Assembly (NCBI GenBank): GCA_017416805.1
Contig: JAFQBB010000016.1
Location: 1 to 52,206 of the forward strand
Source: Bacteroidaceae bacterium
GTDB lineage: Bacteria; Bacteroidota; Bacteroidia; Bacteroidales; Bacteroidaceae
Direction of reading: 5' to 3'
Length of the DNA stretch: 52,206 bases
Shown: piece by piece, positions 35,601-42,773 of the stretch
Layout of the letters: each line of letters begins with the position of its first letter
How positions within the stretch are numbered: position 1 is the stretch's first letter
Translations under genes and position numbers: made by a program
The notes under the pieces: generated by a model
The model's database searches: none
The model's input: the letters and a program-made list of their open reading frames with translations, nothing else
What the model was told of the DNA's origin: nothing

Positions 35601-35691
35601 ACCTGTCACCATTGGTGTGACCACAGATGGCGCACCCACGGCCACATGGTTTAAGGTGGACAACTTCCGGTTGTACAAGGTGCAGGAATAG
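32665..35691 (+). CDS. Secreted glycoside hydrolase family 31 (alpha-xylosidase/alpha-glucosidase type)
   Basis: A 1008-residue exported enzyme with a signal peptide ending T-Q-A-Q (about residue 20). An N-terminal beta-sandwich (about 25-215) precedes the (beta/alpha)8 barrel, with nucleophile motif W-W-S-D-S-T-E-P (about 423-430) and the acid Asp in S-G-D-I-T-S-N-W (about 493). C-terminal beta domains follow, ending with a module (about 840-1005) starting L-I-A-N-P-S-F-E that resembles a carbohydrate-binding jelly roll. The divergent pair with GH9 suggests xyloglucan or a related beta-glucan with alpha-linked xylose, but this is inference; no SusC/SusD genes are present. Confidence 0.92.
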   Translation: MKKQFLFLLCLMAVMTTQAQTVTQTKYGVKVDVAKEGVPTTEVTVYTPSIIRVTKYADGLKQMPEKKSYSVVLEPTGAEFQMRDVEPSVVITTEQMTVTIDKQTGAVCFAKGQNMLFQEVAAGEVKMITAGADKGKYEIAQNFRLDKDEAIFGFGQRGSKNLNQRGEKIKMWNTNGNITIPYFASEKGYGFYWDNAGRSRFEDSEYLTRFTSEVAQCVDYYFIYGGGSQDAVMASVRQLSGQATMFPLWSMGFWQCRERYKTSDELCEVLDKYRELEIPLDGIVQDWQYWGCDSNWNAMKFMNPYYINKVGDEKWAKYLPDDLKPLAKEYVEKGLEPRIKSPQEMVDYVHSKNAHLMISIWASFGPWTEQYKELEKIGALYPFDTWPRNRGVKPYDPFNPKARDIYWKYLKNLYDMDIDAWWSDSTEPDQWDQPGDDEHMTHDGTWRSVKNAFPLMSNKGVYENLRKQKKNNKRSFQMTRSSSFGIQRYATFSWSGDITSNWQVMKNQIPSGLNYVTCGIPFWNTDIGGFFGWDINNDTHDPFAKELQVRWMQWGCFMPLMRNHRSGPMLNELYHYGKPGEWAFDVQKDFIELRYRLLPYIYSMMGEVVQRSGSMMRPLFFDFAHDKRAINLTDEYLFGRSILVKPVTDPLYTFQEGKKGFAIYPELEKAAAPVSVYLPSGADWYDFWTNELVAGGRTVKRLAPISLIPVYVKAGSILPFGPAVQYSTEKSWDNLEIRVYPGANGEFILYEDEGDNYNYEKGAFTEIPFRWDNDHGTLIIGARKGKFNGMLGKRNFRIHLVTADSPAGDTEAATYNTVVTYEGKEVRVKLCEGTVPDGREDMSHLIANPSFEADGRSGDKLEPQGWMVDSPTSWWGVNSHGGGEPRPTHGSYIFGVWDEANTHTATISQVLKNLPAGKYELLVDMHASNTPSAIRVGNQRLFAGKDIAYFRDQVKRPGTRDNYPMQTVKLAFTQVADDEPVTIGVTTDGAPTATWFKVDNFRLYKVQE

Positions 35692-35730
35692 GGAGATTTG
35701 TTTACTTCAACAAATCTTTCTCCTGTTCAT

Positions 35731-35761
35731 TTGTACTCCTGCAAAAGAATGACTACCTTTG
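35731..35761 (+). promoter_or_regulatory. Promoter of the pqqD-like operon
   Basis: TTGT at 35731-35734 and TACCTTTG at 35754-35761, spacer 19 bp, 37 bp before the start at 35799. It is the only strong promoter before the five-gene unit. Confidence 0.8.
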
Positions 35762-35798
35762 CGCCTTATAAAAACAATCCAAAAGAAAACAGAAGCAA

Positions 35799-36071
35799 AT
35801 GAAAATAAATCCAGACCATACCCTGCGCGACATTGCGGGGGAAACGATTATTGTTGACCAAGGAAGCACACACACCGATATGACACGCATTATCTCGCTC
35901 AACGCTTCGGCTCGCCTGTTATGGGAACGCCTTGCGGGAACTGAGTTCTGCATTGACGATGCCGCCCGTATCCTGACCGAGCAATATGGCATTGACAAAG
36001 AACAAGCAATGACCGATGCCACCCGTTGGGCCGAACGCTTACAGGCATGTGGCGGAATTTTGGACAAATGA
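35799..36071 (+). CDS. PqqD-family peptide-recognition protein
   Basis: A 90-residue protein with the PqqD/RRE winged-helix pattern: M-K-I-N-P-D-H-T-L-R-D-I-A-G-E, then I-S-L-N-A-S-A-R-L-L-W-E-R-L-A-G and a helical C-terminus. Proteins of this family bind the leader of a ribosomally made peptide and present it to modifying enzymes. First gene of a five-gene unit. Its stop overlaps the next start by four bases (ATGA at 36068). No precursor peptide gene is visible in the 107 bp before it. Confidence 0.88.
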   Translation: MKINPDHTLRDIAGETIIVDQGSTHTDMTRIISLNASARLLWERLAGTEFCIDDAARILTEQYGIDKEQAMTDATRWAERLQACGGILDK

Positions 36072-37213
36072 GACAAAGGACAATGAAGGGTGAAGAATTA
36101 AGCCTTCCTGCACGAATGCTATTGGCCCTGTTGGGACGTGCATTGGGAGGGAACGACATTTCAACGGCCTTGTTTGAAAAAGCAACCGAAGCCGATTGGA
36201 GAAGCTGTTACAGGCTTGCCATCGGACAAGGGGTAATGGCTATAGCATGGGACGGTGTGACAACATTGTCCCCCTCCATATTCCCACCACGCACATTGAA
36301 ACTGGAATGGGCTGTAGCGGTGGAAAGATATGAGCAACGCTATGCCCACTATTGCCATACAGTACACGAACTGACCGAGTTTTTCCGGCCATACGGTATT
36401 GGATTGATGCAACTCAAGGGAGTCGGTTTCTCAACTTATTATCCTATACCCGCACACCGCGAAGGTGGAGATATTGACATACGGCTCTACTCGTTGGACC
36501 TGTCCAACATGAGCGATGAAGAAGCACGCCTCAAGGGCGAGCAACTGATGAAGGAACAAGGCATCCATATAAGCAGCGACCACTCGGAAAAACACAACGA
36601 ATTCCACTACAACGGAATCCTCATTGAAAGCCACAAAAGCTTCCTCAACACCTACAACACCCCCGAAGCCCAAGCTATGGAAGAGTTCCTGCAGAAACAG
36701 AGCGAACCCGTAGAAACAGCACTCATGGAAGGGGAATACTCAATCAACGTGCCTTCTGATTCTTTCAATGCCGTATTCATTGGGTTTCATGCCGCCCAAC
36801 ACTATATCCAAGGACTGGCCCTGCACCATTTGTGCGATTGGGCATGCATGTTGAAACATGGGGGCCTACAACTTCTTCCCGCCGAAATAATGGATCCCAA
36901 GGTGATGCGCTTTATCCATGCCCTGACAGGACTTTCCTACGAATACTTGGGGACTTCTGACGTGGTAAACTTTGACAGGAAATATGCTCATGCCATCCTG
37001 CTCGAAATGATTAATCCCCCTTACTCTATTGAAAAGGGAGAAACCATAAAGAATAGTGCATGGCACACATTCGTCTTCAAGACAAAACGTTTCATACACC
37101 GCCACAAGAAAGTAAACACAGTGTTCACCATCAGTCTGGCAAACCGTCTGAAAGAGGTGTACAAGAACAACATAGGGAATCCTGCCCGACTATTCCACCT
37201 GACAGGAAAATGA
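36068..37213 (+). CDS. Nucleotidyltransferase-fold protein (NTP_transf_5-like)
   Basis: A 381-residue cytoplasmic protein. The active-site pattern of the family is present: L-K-G-V-G (116-120), then Y-Y-P-I-P-A-H-R-E-G-G-D-I-D-I (124-138) with the paired acidic residues D-x-D. Relatives occur beside lasso-peptide and capsule genes. The start at 36068 is chosen because it gives the ATGA overlap with the pqqD-like gene; 36083 is the next in-frame Met. It overlaps the following ABC gene in the same way, so the three are translationally coupled. The transferred group and acceptor are unknown. Confidence 0.85.
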   Translation: MRQRTMKGEELSLPARMLLALLGRALGGNDISTALFEKATEADWRSCYRLAIGQGVMAIAWDGVTTLSPSIFPPRTLKLEWAVAVERYEQRYAHYCHTVHELTEFFRPYGIGLMQLKGVGFSTYYPIPAHREGGDIDIRLYSLDLSNMSDEEARLKGEQLMKEQGIHISSDHSEKHNEFHYNGILIESHKSFLNTYNTPEAQAMEEFLQKQSEPVETALMEGEYSINVPSDSFNAVFIGFHAAQHYIQGLALHHLCDWACMLKHGGLQLLPAEIMDPKVMRFIHALTGLSYEYLGTSDVVNFDRKYAHAILLEMINPPYSIEKGETIKNSAWHTFVFKTKRFIHRHKKVNTVFTISLANRLKEVYKNNIGNPARLFHLTGK

Positions 37214-38841
37214 ATCTACTGAAACGAACATACCGTCTCCTGCTTCCCAAAGAGCGTAAGAATGCCGTCTGTGTGACAGGTATTGTCTTCCTTACGGCCT
37301 TGCTTGATTTTGTCGGGATAGCCTCTCTCCTACCCATCCTGTACCTCTTATTGGAAGAACGGAGCGACCGTTCAACGGTTTACCTTTTCTGTGCGTTGGC
37401 CTTCGTCGTAATCATAGTGAAGGGATTCGCCACCACCTATCTGCAGAAGGTACAGCACCGTTTCCTGCTCAATCTCTACAAACGGCTCAGCCTGACGCTT
37501 TATACAGCTTACTACCAACGCGGATTGCTCTTTATTCGCGAGCGGGGTGCCAGCCGTCTTGTTTTTGAAATCAACAACATCTGCTTCGGCTTCAGCCAAG
37601 GCATACTTATGCCCCTGCTACGCATGACCTCGGACGCCATGCTGTTGCTGCTCACCTCCATTGCTTTCCTCATTTACGACGGTGCTACAATGCTCCTGCT
37701 CTATGCCTCGTTCATTCCTTTCGTCGTAGTCTATCTTTTAGTTGTACGCAAACGCATCAGCCAATATGGGCGGGACGAACAAGAGGCCAAACGTGAACAA
37801 TCCCGAGTGGTCAACGACACTTTCCGCGGATATGTTGATGCCGAAGTTTATGGAGTTTTCCCTTCGTTATGGAAATCGTTTGAAAAGGGAGCTGACCACG
37901 TATCGGACACCCGGATGCAAATGATGACCATGCAACGCATCCCCATGGTAATGTCAGAACTGTCGGTAGTTATCGGATTGGCCCTATTGGCATTTACCGG
38001 GCAAGGGGACATGAGCCTGCTGACGGGTGCTTTTGCCCTCGTGGCATTGCGTTTGCTCCCGGCTTTGCGCAGTTTGTTGACAGGATGGACACAGATACAA
38101 CATGCCACCCATTGCCTGGATATCATTGAGGAAGGGTTGGCTGAGACAAACGGCTTGCAGAAGAGGGAAACCGAGCCGGACGACACACTGAGTTTCAAGC
38201 ATGAAATCAGCCTTTCAGGAATCACGTTTGCATACGAAGAGGGAACCAACGTCATCGAAAACTTCACCTGCACCGTCCGGAAAGGAGAGTTTGTAGGCAT
38301 AAGCGGACCAAGCGGAGTGGGAAAAACCACCTTGTTCAACATCCTGTTAGGGTTCATAAAACCACAAAAAGGAGAAATAAAAATAGATGGCTGCCCGCTG
38401 ACCAATGACAACATGCAAGTATGGCGCGGACAGATAGGATACGTACCACAAGATGTGTTCATCTTTGACACGACCCTGGCCGAAAACATCGCTTTAGGCG
38501 AAGAACATGCAGACGAAGAGAAAATAAAGAAGGTACTCGCACAAGTAGCGCTCGACTGCTGGCTGGAAAGCCTGCCTAAAGGATTGGACACACCGATGAA
38601 CGAAGCCGGCACACGCCTGTCAGGCGGACAGAAACAACGCTTGGGCATGGCACGGGCCTTGTACAAACAGTGCAATGTCCTGTTGCTGGACGAAGCAGCA
38701 TCAGCTCTCGACAAAGAGACCGAAAGCGAGATTAACGAAACAATAGCCCGAATGAGAAAGGCTGACCGGAATCTGACCATACTCTACATAGCCCATCACG
38801 AAACCGCATTGGCCATCTGTGACAGGGTGGTAAAATTATAA
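37210..38841 (+). CDS. ABC exporter, fused permease and ATPase
   Basis: A 543-residue half-transporter. About six membrane helices fill residues 20-280 and an ATPase domain fills 325-543 with Walker A G-P-S-G-V-G-K-T-T (about 365-373), Q-loop region G-Y-V-P-Q-D, signature L-S-G-G-Q-K-Q-R (about 470), Walker B L-L-L-D-E-A-A-S-A-L-D and H-loop I-A-H-H. It lacks the N-terminal C39 peptidase of bacteriocin exporters, so leader removal would need another protease, such as the one at 39736. The start at 37210 overlaps the stop of the nucleotidyltransferase gene; a longer frame to 37060 is rejected. Confidence 0.92.
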   Translation: MNLLKRTYRLLLPKERKNAVCVTGIVFLTALLDFVGIASLLPILYLLLEERSDRSTVYLFCALAFVVIIVKGFATTYLQKVQHRFLLNLYKRLSLTLYTAYYQRGLLFIRERGASRLVFEINNICFGFSQGILMPLLRMTSDAMLLLLTSIAFLIYDGATMLLLYASFIPFVVVYLLVVRKRISQYGRDEQEAKREQSRVVNDTFRGYVDAEVYGVFPSLWKSFEKGADHVSDTRMQMMTMQRIPMVMSELSVVIGLALLAFTGQGDMSLLTGAFALVALRLLPALRSLLTGWTQIQHATHCLDIIEEGLAETNGLQKRETEPDDTLSFKHEISLSGITFAYEEGTNVIENFTCTVRKGEFVGISGPSGVGKTTLFNILLGFIKPQKGEIKIDGCPLTNDNMQVWRGQIGYVPQDVFIFDTTLAENIALGEEHADEEKIKKVLAQVALDCWLESLPKGLDTPMNEAGTRLSGGQKQRLGMARALYKQCNVLLLDEAASALDKETESEINETIARMRKADRNLTILYIAHHETALAICDRVVKL

Positions 38842-38861
38842 CGACCAACACACACACGACA

Positions 38862-39734
38862 ATGAACAACCAGACAACCCGATATTACACCATAGGAAAC
38901 CATACATTCTCCGTCGGAGGTGAAAATCTGTGCGGCATACTGGCCGACAAATACCGGTTCGAGAAGTTTCTTGCCGACAATACGGACAAGGTTAAAGCAG
39001 AATTCCGCTTTATAGAAACGGCAGAAGTGCCACCTGCCTCCGGACAACTTATTTACCGGCTGAAGGACGAAGATACCCTGTTCCTCTTCACCCGCACGTC
39101 TGCGGGATACCGGTTGCACCAGCAGCAGGATTGCGGAAAGACGTTGGATTTGTGGTTGGACGAAGGAAACCGGAAGATGAAACTGGCCGGAGATTTGGAC
39201 CACCGGATGGTCTATTACGCCCTGTGGTTCGGCTATGGCATGCAGACACTGGGCAGGCAGACCGTCATGGTACACAGCAGTTGCATAGTGTGCCACGAAG
39301 GGGCCATCCTCTTTCTCGGCGAAAGCGGTACGGGGAAAAGCACCCACACCCGCCTGTGGCGCGAACACATAGCAGGAGCACACCTGCTGAACGATGACAG
39401 CCCCGTGCTGCGCATCGAGGAGGGCGAAGTATGGGTCTATGGAAGTCCGTGGAGCGGCAAGACCCCCTGTTACCGCACGGAGCGCTACAGGCTGAAGGCC
39501 TGCGTACGCCTTTCGCAAGCTCCACGAAACGAGATGAAGCGCCTCTCCGTGCTGCAAGGATACGCCGCCCTCCATCCCTCATTCCCCCCACCGTTTGCCT
39601 ACGAACGCTCGTTGTACAACCCCTTGAGCCGGATGCTGGGAGACATTCTTTCACAAGTGCCCTGCTACCACCTGGCCTGTCTGCCCGATGAAGAGGCCGC
39701 ACGCTTGTCGCACGACACGCTATTAAACCTATAA
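38862..39734 (+). CDS. HprK-like kinase
   Basis: A 290-residue protein with the P-loop kinase pattern of the HPr kinase family: V-H-S-S (137-140), Walker A G-E-S-G-T-G-K-S (153-160), L-N-D-D-S-P (176-181) and G-S-P-W-S-G-K-T (194-201). The N-terminal 110 residues are unlike HPr kinase and may bind the partner. Related stand-alone kinases phosphorylate the C-terminus of lasso peptides such as paeninodin. Here it lies 20 bp after the exporter and 1 bp before the peptidase gene. A role in modifying an exported peptide is inference. Confidence 0.85.
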   Translation: MNNQTTRYYTIGNHTFSVGGENLCGILADKYRFEKFLADNTDKVKAEFRFIETAEVPPASGQLIYRLKDEDTLFLFTRTSAGYRLHQQQDCGKTLDLWLDEGNRKMKLAGDLDHRMVYYALWFGYGMQTLGRQTVMVHSSCIVCHEGAILFLGESGTGKSTHTRLWREHIAGAHLLNDDSPVLRIEEGEVWVYGSPWSGKTPCYRTERYRLKACVRLSQAPRNEMKRLSVLQGYAALHPSFPPPFAYERSLYNPLSRMLGDILSQVPCYHLACLPDEEAARLSHDTLLNL

Positions 39735-39735
39735 C

Positions 39736-40182
39736 ATGAAGGAAATCCCCAACCATCTTTTTTTCGCTTGGGCTGAAGAGGAGATAGCCCAAGGCCGCTG
39801 CATCCGCATACGGATGAGGGGCATCTCCATGCGCCCCTTCCTGCGCGAAGGGAAGGACGAGATTACCATTGCCCCTTGCCGCCCGGACCGCCTGAAAAGG
39901 CTCGATGTGGTCCTGTTCCGCTACAAAGGCAAGCACCTTGTACACCGCATAGTGAATATTGACGGCGGACTATACACCCTGCAAGGCGATGGCGTATGGG
40001 CTTCGCAAGAACAGTGCCATGCCTGCGACATTGTGGGAAAGATGACCGCCATCCACCGCCCGTCAGGCAAGGCCATCTCCGTGACATCGCGCACCTGGCG
40101 CACCTATAGCCGCCTGTGGCACACGCTGCGCCCGCTCAGACAATGGGTGCTGCGCATTTTGCGCCATACATGGTGGTGGTAA
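39736..40182 (+). CDS. S24/S26-type signal-peptidase-like protease
   Basis: A 148-residue protein. The motif R-G-I-S-M-R-P-F-L puts the nucleophile at Ser31; L-V-H-R-I-V puts a His at 70; and L-Q-G-D-G-V-W puts an Asp at 85. This Ser-His-Asp arrangement is that of Sec11/SipW-type signal peptidases, not the Ser-Lys dyad of LepB. There is no clear N-terminal anchor; the C-terminus (about 121-148) is basic and Trp-rich and may associate with membrane. It begins one base after the kinase stop. It is the best candidate leader peptidase of this unit. Confidence 0.8.
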   Translation: MKEIPNHLFFAWAEEEIAQGRCIRIRMRGISMRPFLREGKDEITIAPCRPDRLKRLDVVLFRYKGKHLVHRIVNIDGGLYTLQGDGVWASQEQCHACDIVGKMTAIHRPSGKAISVTSRTWRTYSRLWHTLRPLRQWVLRILRHTWWW

Positions 40183-40227
40183 GAAAGAGAGAGAAAGGGT
40201 GAGAGAGCAAAAAAATATTTTTCGGAG

Positions 40228-40422
40228 GGTATGTCATAATTAACTTTTTAGACGCAGATGACGCGGATGACGCGGATTATTCCTTCCTATTATACCCAAC
40301 CATACCTTAAATAAATAAAAGAGGTTCTCGATGAGCCGAAAGGCGAATAAAGGTTATAATTTATCTGCGTCATCCGCGTCATCCGCGTCTAAAGAATGAA
40401 AAGAAAGCATCTTGACACATCC
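40228..40422. repeat. Dispersed palindromic repeat, family P, copy 4 (diverged)
   Basis: Termini ATGTCATAATTAAC and CTTGACACAT correspond to those of the other copies. The arms use CGCAGATGACGCGGATGACG / CGTCATCCGCGTCATCCGCG, and a central insert of about 60 bp separates them. It lies just after the five-gene unit. Confidence 0.75.
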
Positions 40423-40432
40423 ACAATGTAAA

Positions 40433-40460
40433 AGAGCGGGCTTCTCCTAATGCCCGCTCT
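40433..40460 (-). terminator. Terminator for the FISUMP lipoprotein gene
   Basis: AGAGCGGGC (40433-40441) pairs with GCCCGCTCT (40452-40460). On the minus strand a TTTTAC stretch follows. Confidence 0.75.
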
Positions 40461-40509
40461 AATAAATCAAATGAATCAAATAATCGGATGCGCGACACAA
40501 GGTCGCTCT

Positions 40510-41337
40510 TTATTCTGTGACGGGGCGAACGCTGTGTCCGTAGCAACGGCTGTAGAAGTGCCAACGGCGGTAGCCGTCGTAGAAGTAGAGGCCGTACGCG
40601 CCGCCGCTGTAGCCCTCGTTCAACGTAGCAGACCAGTAGTAGCCGTTCGAGCCACGGTTGTGGAGGCCCGCACCGTCGCGGTAGCCCGCAGCGGGAAGGA
40701 AGATTGATTTACCGTTGGGACCGGTAACTTTATTACCCTTTACTCCGTTTTGAGTAGTCCACGTCCAAGTACAGTTATTAAACAATTCCCCTATCTCATC
40801 TAAAGTAGGCATACGCCAACTGCCGCCCCAATTGGCTGTGGCAGCATCATAAGCAGCGGTCAGGTTGCCATCGGAACCAATGATGCCACGGGACTGCAAT
40901 TCGGAAGTGGAAAGGCCGTAGGTGGTGCTGTTACTATTTGTATAACTTGACTTGGTCGTGGTCTCGCCCCAAGCAAAGAAGTCACCGTACTCCTCGGGCG
41001 AAGAAGCACCCACGTTGCAGGTGGCCCACTTCACGGAAAGACCGAGGTCAACAGCTTCGTGGTATTCATTCTCGATACTGTCGGATACAATCGGACTGTC
41101 CTCTCCACCGGACGTGCTGTCATTCGGAAGTACAGGTTCATCTGCAGGAGGCATGATACTGTCTGTAGGGGTGGTTCCTCCGTTTTGACTGCCGCCACCA
41201 CCGTTGTCGTTCTGCTCTTGATTCGGGTCGTCAAACGGCTCGTCATCTTCATCATCGCCACAGGCGCATACAAAACTCAGCGAAAACGCCATCAACAGCA
41301 GAAAGAAGAGTTTCTGCAAATACTTTAAGTCTTTCAT
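40510..41337 (-). CDS. FISUMP-domain lipoprotein with NNC-rich C-terminus
   Basis: A 275-residue predicted surface lipoprotein. The signal peptide has a lipobox V-C-A-C with Cys26, followed by G-D-D-E-D-D-E, an acidic run like Bacteroides surface-export signals. A Gly/Pro/Asp/Ser-rich linker (about 30-90) leads to a domain of the Fibrobacter major paralogous type: A-V-D-L-G-L-S-V-K-W-A-T-C-N-V-G-A, then W-R-M-P-T-L-D-E-I, Y-Y-W-S-A-T and the end S-V-R-P-V. Such domains have a C-type-lectin-like fold. Codon use changes sharply in the last 60 codons (see findings): 24 of the 30 codons at 40531-40620 end in C. Function unknown; ligand binding at the surface is likely. Confidence 0.8.
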   Translation of the reverse strand: MKDLKYLQKLFFLLLMAFSLSFVCACGDDEDDEPFDDPNQEQNDNGGGGSQNGGTTPTDSIMPPADEPVLPNDSTSGGEDSPIVSDSIENEYHEAVDLGLSVKWATCNVGASSPEEYGDFFAWGETTTKSSYTNSNSTTYGLSTSELQSRGIIGSDGNLTAAYDAATANWGGSWRMPTLDEIGELFNNCTWTWTTQNGVKGNKVTGPNGKSIFLPAAGYRDGAGLHNRGSNGYYWSATLNEGYSGGAYGLYFYDGYRRWHFYSRCYGHSVRPVTE

Positions 41338-41389
41338 CTTGATAATTGTGTTTTTTAGGGAGACAGAAAAGGCGTAAACTATCCGTTAC

Positions 41390-41545
41390 TCGCCTTTCCA
41401 ATAGGTTACCGCCAAGCGACCTGCACGTTCAACAAGCACGAATAGTCCACACCTTGGCGGCGTGAACTTCCTTCTGCTTGTTCTCGAACGTGAATGTTTG
41501 GCGGTATTCATTGGAAAGAGAACAAGAGCCAAAAGCTCAAAATCC
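41390..41545. repeat. Large imperfect inverted repeat upstream of the FISUMP gene
   Basis: The left arm (about 41393-41440) has TTTCCAAT, TACCGCCAA, CACGTTC and AACAAGCA in order; the right arm (about 41484-41543) has all four as reverse complements in mirrored order. A minus-strand -7 box TACATTTG (41609-41616) lies beyond it, so the element could be the RNA leader of the lipoprotein gene. Confidence 0.65.
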
Positions 41546-41717
41546 ATATTTCAAGTACCGGACAGAGACGCTTCTCCTGCCTCAAATTAATATTGTTTTT
41601 ATCGGTGGCAAATGTACCGCCAAATTCCCGAAGGGGGCGGCATGCGGGCGTTAAACTTCGTTAAGGGGATGCAAATAACGCAAACCAACGGCCTTCTGCC
41701 CTTGTTCTAAGTCCGTA

Positions 41718-41761
41718 GTGACTCCGATGTGACTCCGATGTGAGTCCGATGTGACTCTTAT
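41718..41761. repeat. 11-bp tandem array (GTGACTCCGAT)
   Basis: Four units start at 41718, 41729, 41740 and 41751: two exact, one with GAGTCC, one diverged at its end (CTTAT). No other feature is seen between 41762 and 42158 apart from AT-rich DNA; a 130-codon open frame at 42017-42409 runs through repeats and is not believed. Confidence 0.75.
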
Positions 41762-42158
41762 TGGGAAACGGAATCAGACAGGAGCCACCACGAAGCCACA
41801 ACTATGCCCGAACGGAGGGAGATGGGAGCGGGCCGGGAAACAAATCGATTCCATTTGTAAATATTTTGCAATTTCAGATGTAAAGAAAAAGAAAAAAAGT
41901 ATTCTTCTGCAGGCATTCTCATACGGTTAAAGCCTCCTTGCTTTGGGCATGAGAATAGTTTTACTATATTATTAATTATCAGCTACTTAGAAGCAAATTA
42001 ACGTTTTACTGTTTTTTTGAGCAAAAGAAAATATTCGTCCATATACGCAATTCTCACGCGGTTTGTTCTGCATAATTATACAGATTGGTTGTATGATTAT
42101 GCATTTCAGGGTCGCATGAGGGCAGATGCAAACCTCGCCCGACTACGACCTTCGGGAG

Positions 42159-42285
42159 CACCTATCCTAAACGTCCGAAGAAGCGCTCCTAAACGTCTGC
42201 CGAAATTCTCCTGCACATCTTCCGATTCTCAGGTACGCACGGGCGGATGTTCTCCTACGCTTCTCCGGATGTTTAGGACAGGTAG
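42159..42285. repeat. Dispersed repeat, family Q, copy 2
   Basis: Begins CACCTATCCTAAACGTCCG and ends CGGATGTTTAGGACAGGTAG; the ends are inverted copies of one another. The internal module order (CTCCTAAACGTCTGCCGAA, TCTCCTGCACATC, GGATGTTCTCCTACGC) matches 2791-2915. Confidence 0.7.
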
Positions 42286-42457
42286 GGCGGAAACGGCTGT
42301 CTGCAACTGTTTTTCCAAACCGTTGCCTCTTTACTGTTATGCATATCTATGCAAGAATGTACCCGTTGCCGGACTTTCTTTTCCAACGATATGTGGAGGA
42401 AATAGATAATAAAGGATTTTTTACTTGTTTATGTCCGACTATTTCTTTTTTTATTTC

Positions 42458-42712
42458 AAACGCAAAGACGCGGAGGCGCAGAAGATTTGCATGTACCATT
42501 TTACAAGGTACAAATTCTTTTTTTGCAGAACACAGAGGCACAGAGACACAGAGGATTTTATAGGTTCCGATTAGCTTGATGACAAAATTTTCTCTGTGCC
42601 TCTGTGTCTCCGTGTTCTCAAATAAGGAGTAGTGCCGCATGACCCACTAATCACTAGTCGCTATTCACTCAAAAGAAAACTCTGCGCCTCTGCGCCTTTG
42701 CGTTTTTAAAGA
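42458..42712. repeat. Nested palindrome of CGCAAAGACGC and ACACAGAGGCACAGAG blocks
   Basis: Outer arms: AAACGCAAAGACGCGGAGGC (42459) against CTGCGCCTCTGCGCCTTTGC (about 42683). Inner arms: AACACAGAGGCACAGAGACA (about 42529) against CTGTGCCTCTGTGTCTCCGT (about 42594). One could fold inside the other. No ORF. Confidence 0.75.
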
Positions 42713-42773
42713 AAAAGATAGAGACTATATTTGTTAACATTTTATAAATTACAAACAATAATAGTCTGCATGT

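Noticed and set aside
30001-35691. A complete xyloglucan utilisation locus
   Set aside because: GH9 and GH31 fit, but there is no SusC/SusD pair, GH5, GH2 or hybrid regulator nearby, so only the enzymes are claimed.
35799-36071. PQQ biosynthesis cluster
   Set aside because: The PqqD-like gene has no PqqA, PqqC or PqqE neighbours; its neighbours point to another peptide system.
42017-42409. 130-codon frame in the gap after the FISUMP gene
   Set aside because: Passes through repeat family Q, has no start context and no protein-like composition.
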